Origin: Chalara sp. BL73
Taxonomy: Eukaryota; Ascomycota; Leotiomycetes; Helotiales
DNA length: 64,000 bases
NCBI GenBank assembly: GCA_918026815.1
Contig: CAKJVC010000014.1
Span: 310,001-374,000, forward strand
Direction of reading: 5' to 3'
Shown here piece by piece: positions 56,997 to 64,000 of the stretch; positions within the stretch are counted from its first letter, which is position 1, and each line of letters starts with the position of its first letter. The position numbers and the translations under genes were made by a program. The notes below the pieces were generated by a model. The model was not told where the DNA came from and searched no databases. It worked only from the letters and a program-made list of their open reading frames with translations.

Positions 56997-58135
56997 GGGT
57001 GGGGAGGTCAAGATGGATGAGTGGGTGGTGGTGGTGGTGATGATGATGATGGTAAGATGGGGATTTATATACATGTATCATAGCGCGGGAGAATAACACT
57101 CCCGCTGCATCTCGAACCCGGAGCGTAGATTCGGGAACGCAGCCTTTGTCCCATTCTCACATGTTAGGTAGAAACGGCGCGCGCGCCTGGCTGGCACCTT
57201 ATCCCGTTCGGTAGGTCGAGCAGGAACGACGTTGTGAGGAGAACGATGATATTTGCAGATCCTAGAAAAGAGGCCCTCCCGGCTGGGTTAGCGATGGATC
57301 GGGAGAGACGGGCTGCTTATGATATTGTCGAGTCACCTATTATAGGCTTTCGCGCCTTGCCCGCGAGTAAAGGTTTGGAACGGATAGAGAAATGGATTTT
57401 GGATGCAGAAGGATGGTCTTGAACTCTAGGCTTGAAACGACAAGAATTGAAGGCATACTTGAGGGGGAAAACAGCCAGAGTGCAACGAGGTTGCCTCCTA
57501 ATGTGTTCCGAACGAGTACGAAGTGATCTTCTGTAGCCGAATGAAATGATATTAGGAATTAGCAACTACGTAGAAAAGAAGATTCGTGCTTAGAGGTCAT
57601 TATTACCATTCTTCTGATTATCTATTTACGCCATCAGCCCATATGGCAGACTCTTTTTGAGTCAACTCTTCCATCAAATACAAATCCTCCATCCACTTCA
57701 CATCCACAACCACAAGCTATAGCCAGTCAAAACTGAAAGCTGAAATTCAAAACCTGCCAGATTCCCGACAAGCCAAATTGTTGTTTCATGCGTGTTGAAT
57801 GCAAATTCATCAAGATCTTGTAGATCCGTTTTCCCTCCCAAATATCCATCAATTCTTCGGCCAAAGTGCCAATATGTATATGTAAGGTGGTGATATGTGT
57901 ATGGTGAGTACCAGCGACAAAGGAAATTATGTAGAAGCATTCATAATATAATACGCCTCCCAAGGTATTGCGCTGTGTGATATAACTACAGATGCTTCTT
58001 GATGATTTGACTCGCGCATATGGTAGCGGTGCGGGTATCGATACTATCAAGAGCTAGAGATGGTAAATACGGTAGGCGAGGTATCATCATGAGCAATATA
58101 TACGGTGACTTTTTTTTTAAAATGATGAATAACGA
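56997..58135. other. Convergent intergenic region
   Basis: About 1.1 kb. A plus-strand frame at 57234-57422 (62 codons) is the only one of note and has no recognised domain. Confidence 0.5.
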
Positions 58136-59499
58136 CTAGAAGTTCTGTGAGATGCCAGAGCTTTGCTGCGGGAAATGCGAAGGATTTTCTATCCGGGTGT
58201 TACGTCGTGCCTGTAATCATAAAGTCAGTATTGCACGCCTTAGTAATTGCCTGATGAACTTACCTGAACATCTCGAATGATGGGTTGTGCAGGCATTTCC
58301 GCACGTCCTGGTGGACTACCGTATTGCGTCTCACCATAAGGATTGCCACCCTCGTAGTGGTTGCTGTAGTATGCGCCTCCTGGTGGTCCAATATCTCCTG
58401 AAGCATCGGAACGGTTTGCGGCACTGTACGAAGATGAAGCGTTTGATGGGCCACGATTGATGTCTCCACGGTTAGTAGAAGCGGCAGGTCCCATTGCGCC
58501 TAGAGCCTCTGCATCCCCGGAAAGTGGACTTCCGTCTACTAAAGGAATATCCGATCGATTGTCTCCACCGGCTTGTGATGGTGAAGTTCCTTCCGAATAT
58601 GCCATACCGATACCGCCTGCTGAAGGACCTGACATAGTGGTCGAAGCTTTGCGTCCAGCAGACGAAGCCACAGCTGTGGTGCCCCATCCACGGTAACCGG
58701 AAGATCCATCCTCACGCATCTCGAATGGACCATCCGATGCAGCTCCGCCAATTGCTGGTAGCGTAGGATCGTTGTTAGGATTATAACCATATTCTTCTAC
58801 CTCCTTTCTCCGCAACTCTTCGGCATCCTTTCGTGCTTTTCGTTTCCGCCATAGGAATAGACCTCCGAGAACTAAAAGGGCAACGGCGACTATAGGAACA
58901 ACTACTGCAACGGCAATCTTCCCCGATTGATTCAATCCGCCGCTACTTGAGCCGCCGTCACTTTGAAGGCCTGTTGTTGAAGTTGCGGTGGACGAAGATG
59001 AAGTTTGTGTTGAAGAAGTTGTAGGTACCACAGGGGTCTGTGTGGATGTGACTATTTCTGTAATTGTTCGTCCCCCAGAATCCGTGCTTACAAACGTCTC
59101 TCTTGTTGAACTGGGTGTGCTCGTCGTTGGTGTTATTGAAGTGGGTGTGCTTGTACTAGATGACGAACTAGGTGGCTCGCTAGAGCTAGTTGAAGAAGTC
59201 GATGTCGACGAAGATGAGGTAGTTGGCTCTGTGGTTGGAAGAAAGGTAGACGAGGATGTCGTAGGTAGATCACCAGAAGAGGCTATGGGAGGGCCGCTGT
59301 TAGCTATTTCACTCGAACTTTGTATAGAATTAGACGACTGCACAATCGAGCTAGAAGAGCTTGTCGGTGGATTGGGTGCCGTCGTAGGAAGAGGAGTAGT
59401 CGCGGAAGGAATTTGGCTCGTACTGGTAGAATTTGAGGGATTAGACATCGTGAATTGTCTGCCAAAAACTCTTCGGAGTGACTGTCTAAAAGGTTCCAT
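58136..59499 (-). CDS. Single-pass membrane protein with Ser/Thr-rich ectodomain and long cytoplasmic tail
   Basis: Two exons (59499-58264, 58210-58136) give 436 residues. Residues about 17-195 are nearly all Ser, Thr and Pro, like heavily O-mannosylated wall-sensor stalks (Mid2/Wsc style). A membrane helix follows (IAVAVVVPIVAVALLVLGGL) and then the stop-transfer WRKRKARKDAEELRRKEVEE. The tail of about 200 residues is rich in Gly, Ser, Asn and Pro. The intact C-terminus appears only after splicing: QPIIRDVQ joins ARRNTRIENPSHFPQQSSGI and ends SQNF; reading through would stop seven codons into the intron. The start is uncertain. The ATG at 59499 gives no obvious signal peptide, and an upstream exon could supply one. 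A cell-surface stress-sensor role is inference from layout. Confidence 0.8.
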
Positions 59500-61790
59500 G
59501 TCCGTTAGTACAATATTCTTCAATTCCCAACCCTGGGAATCCCACAAATTTTTCACCACCCGAGAAGAACCATAGTGGAAGGGAACGAACCGTTGATTCA
59601 CTCTGAAGCAAAAATGGTGATGGCGGATTGCGGTCGAGCACGCTCGCGTTTCGCTTCGTTTAGGGGGGCGGTCGGCGATCTATCGAAGGAAAGGGAAAGG
59701 AATGAAATGGTGAGACGACTTCAATCCAATGAGTCGTGCTGCGAAGAAGATCAAGATGACGGAATGAAGGTTTGAGGAGAGGTCGATGGATGAAGATGGT
59801 GAGGACAGGACGGTCGCCCGATGGTTTGGGGTGTGACCACAGGCTGTGCACAGGCTTCTCTCCTCTTTCGTTGGTGCTCGGCGGAAAAATAATAATAGGC
59901 GAACACGAGATTAGAATGGCGTTTGGACCTTTTAGCGCACCAGATTGGATGGGCAGATGTGGCTGATTAAAGGTACGATCACCCGAACAGCATTTCTGGC
60001 GGTTGAGGCTTCATGAAACTATCAAATCGTGGGGGCTTTGACTTGAGAATGAGTGTTTTCGCTCGAGCTGAAGATTTGATGTGACTACTTTGTAGGTGAC
60101 GGAATGTTGGCCAGAGAGAGAGAGACGAATAAACTTGGTAATGGCAAAACCAAACGGGGGTATCGCGAATTCTGCTGCAGCAGCGCAAATGCCCATCCAA
60201 GGCTAAATTGGCGCTATTACTACAGTAGCACTGTAGAAGGAGAGTGGGAGTTTGTGCACCCGCGACGATTTCGTTTTCTTACAACATAGGTTGAAGCAAG
60301 ACACGAGCAGAGAGCAGAGCCAAAGCGAAAGAGAGTTTCCGTGTTCTAACCTCCCTTTGCTTCTTATATCATGATTTTTCTATTTCTAGGAAAAAACGGG
60401 GCTATCACCCTGCTTTGCCCTTTGAGACTTGAGGCTCGTCATAGTTTACTATAGGGACTTTACAGTAGCTCCCGCTACTTACGACATCGCCACTGGCAAT
60501 CCCCAACATTGATCCTCCTCTCAGAAGCCAGGGAGTGTTTATTTATGACCATCATGAACTCGGCATCTTTCCCAGGGACGATTTTCATAGGTTTCCGGCC
60601 GGGGGTTTTCACAATTGGATGGGAGTGGTCAGTTTTGAGGCTGTGTTGTTTCCGGCGTGCAGTGCAGCTCAAACATACATCACATAAACGCCTTACAGAA
60701 TGTTGCAAAGTAAGACCACATCGCGCGCTGATGTGATCGGAGTGAGATGCGGCCAATCCTTCTTGTGCGACTCTGATGCAGCGCAAGTACAGTACATGTC
60801 GAATTATCGTCGGTTGTACGTGACTAGAATTGGGAGGTAGAACCATATAATAAGGCGTAGTAATCATGATGATTACAACAGAACCCACCAGGAAGTCCAG
60901 GTCTCCACGAAAAGATAGCTGACGATATGGCATATCCAGGTTCTCCATACATTGTAGCCAGAAAGTCAAAGTCGGCTGCACAGTGCAAACTCAATTTTAA
61001 GTGTTCAGCCCTAGGAGTCCCCCAAAAAAAAGATCCCCTCCATTGCACTAGATAGCCCCTCCAACTGTTCAGAATCTCGTAGTCTCCCTCATTTGGGTTC
61101 ATTCCCAGCGCACGGCTTCTCAAAGTATCTGCTCCTCCATGGTGCTCCATCAAATTCAATCATTTCCCAAGATGAATTCAGTATGCAAGTGACGACAAAA
61201 GTCATAAAGGAGGCCACACAGATGCGATTCTCAGATATGGCGGGCATGCAAATCAAGATTTCGGGGAGATTAAGTTTTATGGATGTTCCCAAGTTTCGGC
61301 ATCATCCCTTCTCACTCTGGACGCTCCGCGTGGCTTGGCCGCTGCCATCTTGCTTGGCTGGATGCACGTGAACTACTACTCAACACTGCCATGATCATAC
61401 AAAGACAATTTTCAACGTTCAAAAGTGAAAATAAAACATCAGAGAGGCCTTGAAATAATCATTCATTCATTTCATGACTTTGTTTATACAAACATGTAAC
61501 TGAATGGCCAAGGTCCAGTTCCCAAGTTTTCTATATGTACGATTTCACCAAGACTTCCCCCCAAATGATCCGCCTAATCTATTACTGAAAAAGACATTAG
61601 CTAGAGAGATAGAGAGAAATGTTTCCAGATATCAAAATCGCAGCCAGCCCAGCCCAAAGAGACCTAAGATACTGATGATGTTGCGATTTGTCGTGCCTGT
61701 GATGGGTGTTGTATGGTAGTCATGTAGAATCAAATGCGCGCTCAAATGCCTGGAAAAGGGTAATTCAAAAGACATGATCTATCGTCACGG
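59500..61790. other. Intergenic region, about 2.3 kb, no gene recognised
   Basis: A 168-codon minus-strand frame at 60475-60981 has no domain or splice support. The part nearest 59500 is presumably the promoter and leader of the preceding membrane-protein gene. Confidence 0.5.
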
Positions 61791-64000
61791 CTATCCTTCA
61801 GGTCTCATGCCCCATTGAGGCTTCAGATTGACCGTCATATCGTCCTTAGTTGCCACGATATCTTGTGGAAGTCGTGAGACACGGTAAGCACCGTTTCGAA
61901 TAGCCCCAAGTTGACGTGCAGATACTCCACTACGATTGCTGCGGATACTACCAGCATCGCTCATCGAGTCAGGATCTCTAAATTTCTTGGGCGGTGCGAA
62001 GTCAAGCGCCGTGAATGTGCCAGACTTTCTTAGCAAGTGACTGTCTAGATGTTAGTATCAACATAGGATATCAAGGGCACATTCCACTCACGGGCTGGGC
62101 ATGGGAGCAAGCTCGTCAAAAGCACTAACTGTTGGTGTAAAGGCTGGGACTGCAGGAGAGTACGGGCGTCTTTCACCAAGAGGACTCTCGGATCGGCCAG
62201 CAGCACGGTCACGGTAGGTTGGTGGTGGTGCAAAATCCATAGCATTGAAAATGGCAAATGAATCGTCTCGGAGCTTTGATGGTGTTGGGATGGTATTAAG
62301 CGCGGCAGGAGGGGGCATTGGGCGCTTTGGCCCTCGTCCTCCAGATGCAGTCGAGAAGGCTTTAGGACCTTGAGGATATGGGCCAGGAGGATACATTGGT
62401 CTTCTCATTCCACCAGCACTCATACCACCTGTACTCATTGCACCCATAGAGCCTTGTCGACCGCGTTGCTGTCCTTGACCTTGGAATCTGGGTCCACCAC
62501 GTGGTGGTGGAGTCATCGCGCGGCGAGTAACTGGTTGAGCATATGGCATCACAAAGCTGTTCTGGCTCGGGTCGAAGTAAGCAGCACTGTCACCCAAGTA
62601 ATTCTCGTCGTAGTCCTCGTAGTATTGACCTTGTGGTGCGGGCTTAGACTCGTCAAAGTATTCCTTGTAGAAAGATCTGATACGATTGGCTCTGGTTTCA
62701 GGATCCTCCGTCTCGAGCGCCGTATCAGGGGGCAACGGACGGAAGCCCATGGAGAGACGACGAGGATCAAAACCAGGTGCACCTAAACCAGCTTGAGCAA
62801 ACTCTTCAGGTGGAACATCCATAGAGTAACGTTGTCCACGCAAAATCTCTGCCTTGTTCTCTTTGGGGGACGGTGGCGTGACCTGGAATCCGTTTCCATA
62901 GTCACTTTCGTCGTCCATGAAGGTTTTAGCCTCGGTTTGGGCAGCCCCTGGCTGAACCGTGTTCAACGATTCCTTACGGGCAGGACGGGGATTGGATGGA
63001 AGTGAGTTCGGTGGGGGAGAGGAGCGGGCAGAGTTAGCAGTTGTAGTCTGAGGAGTAGTGCCAGAGGCGGTATCGGGAGACGGCGATGAGTCTCGAGCAT
63101 TGATAAATGCGCCAAGATAGTTGTTGCTGAGTCTGAGACCGGCATCCGCGTTGCTGACAGAGGAATCGCGACTGTTATTGTTCACTGCAGGGGATAAGTT
63201 TTGACCTGGACGTGGGCTGGCTGGAAGAGCATTGGCTGGAAGAGCGTTTCGTGTAGCGGTTGACTCCGAAAGGTGAGCTTGAGCAGGTTCTACTGGGTAA
63301 GGTGGAGGTGGTGGTGATGTTGGTGTACTCTCAAATACAGGTGCTATCGACTCTCCGACCGCAGATTTCTGAGGTAGTGAGCCTTGACGTGGCGGAGGAA
63401 CAAATACAGAGGCAGGAGGCGTGCTTTGAGCCATTCCACTTGCATTGGACAAAAGATTGGTACTTGGATTGAACTCGTGTAGTCTGGAAGGGGCTTTGCT
63501 TGATCCAGTATAGACCGACGAACCATCACGGCCAAACTTTCCTGATTTGATGGATGAGCCATCGCCATAATACTGAGTTACCGGGCGGTAAGGGTCTTCG
63601 TTTTCGTGCATGTTTCTTGACATTGATCGAAGAGATTCGTGCGAGCCGTTCAATTGAGGGGGCAGGATATATGGGCTATTGATGGCCATATCCATCGAAA
63701 GTTGGCGAGGTCTTCCAGGCTTCTCTCCGTATGTTTCTGGCTGGGATCCCGGCGGCTTCTTGGGCCTACCAGGTTGAGGAACATTGCCCAGTCCGAAATC
63801 CAGAGAGGCGTGCCTATCGTTTGCATCCTCCTCTCTTTGTTTGCGGACATGTCTACGGTGAAGAAAGAAGAATAATATAGAGAAGGCAATTACAGGGATT
63901 CTATGATATTGTCAGTCAGAGAGATCTGAGGGGATCGTTGTACTCACGCTACACCAAGTACAATGGGTAGAGTAAAAGTCGACGAACTGGTTCCTCTCTC
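61791..64000 (-). CDS. Single-pass membrane protein with long proline-rich cytoplasmic tail (partial, N-terminus off the right edge)
   Basis: The visible exons are 64000-63948, 63900-62092 and 62040-61791, about 703 residues, with the start beyond the window. The first residues form a membrane helix split by an intron: FTLPIVLGVA|IPVIAFSILFFFLHRR, then KQREEDANDRHASLDFG. The rest is a low-complexity tail rich in Pro, Ser, Asn and Gly, with conserved-looking islands: RANRIRSFYKEYFDESK, YYEDYDENYLGDSAAYFDPS, LRDDSFAIFNAMDFAPPP and, across the last intron, SPHLLRKSGTFTALDFAPPK, which repeats the F..DFAPP motif. It ends LKPQWGMRPEG. I recognise it as a conserved ascomycete protein without a known function. 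The tail may be a scaffold. The ectodomain and any signal peptide lie outside the window. Confidence 0.8.

Noticed and set aside
56426..57099. Several long minus-strand and alternative plus-strand frames
   Set aside because: They are side effects of the very GC-rich second exon of the mitochondrial-type gene; their composition (Arg/Pro/Ala) is typical of shadow frames.
58988..59575. 195-codon plus-strand frame rich in Val, Glu and Asp
   Set aside because: It is the antisense of the Ser/Thr-rich repeat-like coding sequence of the membrane protein, which explains the open frame.
60475..60981. 168-codon minus-strand frame
   Set aside because: No domain, no plausible splice extension, and amino-acid composition like random sequence.

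Overview
The window looks like chromosomal DNA of a filamentous ascomycete (Pezizomycotina; my best guess is a leotiomycete, from the style of the F-box and membrane proteins). Genes are interrupted by many short introns (about 45-130 nt) with GTAAGT/GTATGT-type donors and CTRAC-like branch points. The products are typical of such fungi: a Zn2Cys6 regulator, F-box proteins, a DUF6594 membrane protein, a TOM6-like subunit, CRM1 and Rvs167-type BAR-SH3. I rebuilt exon structures by reading splice sites and checking reading phase. All are predictions without transcript support, and family names come from recognising the protein sequences by eye.

Layout. 0-8 kb: a metabolic group with an anion-type MFS transporter cut by the left edge, a DUF3500 protein, a salicylate-hydroxylase-like FAD monooxygenase, a small conserved alpha/beta protein and a fumarylacetoacetate-hydrolase-family enzyme whose third intron reads as GC-AG. 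8.9-15.4 kb: a type II membrane protein with two tandem cysteine modules, a Zn2Cys6 transcription factor and an F-box protein with a cysteine-rich tail. 15.4-21 kb: gene-poor DNA in which I find one small spliced gene (68 residues) whose first two exons each encode one copy of a Gly/Asn/Gln repeat. 21-24.2 kb: DUF6594 and a C2H2 zinc-finger protein. 24.9-34 kb: TOM6-like subunit, a degenerate fragment of the nearby F-box gene, cysteine desulfurase NFS1, a divergently transcribed BAR-SH3 protein, and the intact F-box gene.

35.8-40 kb: a class II aldolase/adducin-family enzyme and a peroxisomal acyl-CoA oxidase ending in SKL, head to tail. 41-44.3 kb: a small secreted cysteine-rich protein with a GPI-like tail and a sugar/inositol transporter. 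44.9-48.7 kb: exportin CRM1, with Thr at the position where leptomycin-sensitive homologues have Cys. 49.8-51.5 kb: a secreted phytase-like-esterase protein. 51.5-54.4 kb: a long gene-free stretch with several GATA-type sites ahead of glutamine synthetase (54.4-55.8 kb). 56.2-64 kb: a GC-rich mitochondrial-type protein ending in poly-Glu and two single-pass membrane proteins with long low-complexity tails, the last cut by the right edge.

Most genes are housekeeping or solitary. The only groups suggesting joint function are the 0-8 kb catabolic set and the aldolase/acyl-CoA-oxidase pair. I saw no CRISPR array, rRNA, recognisable tRNA or intact transposon.
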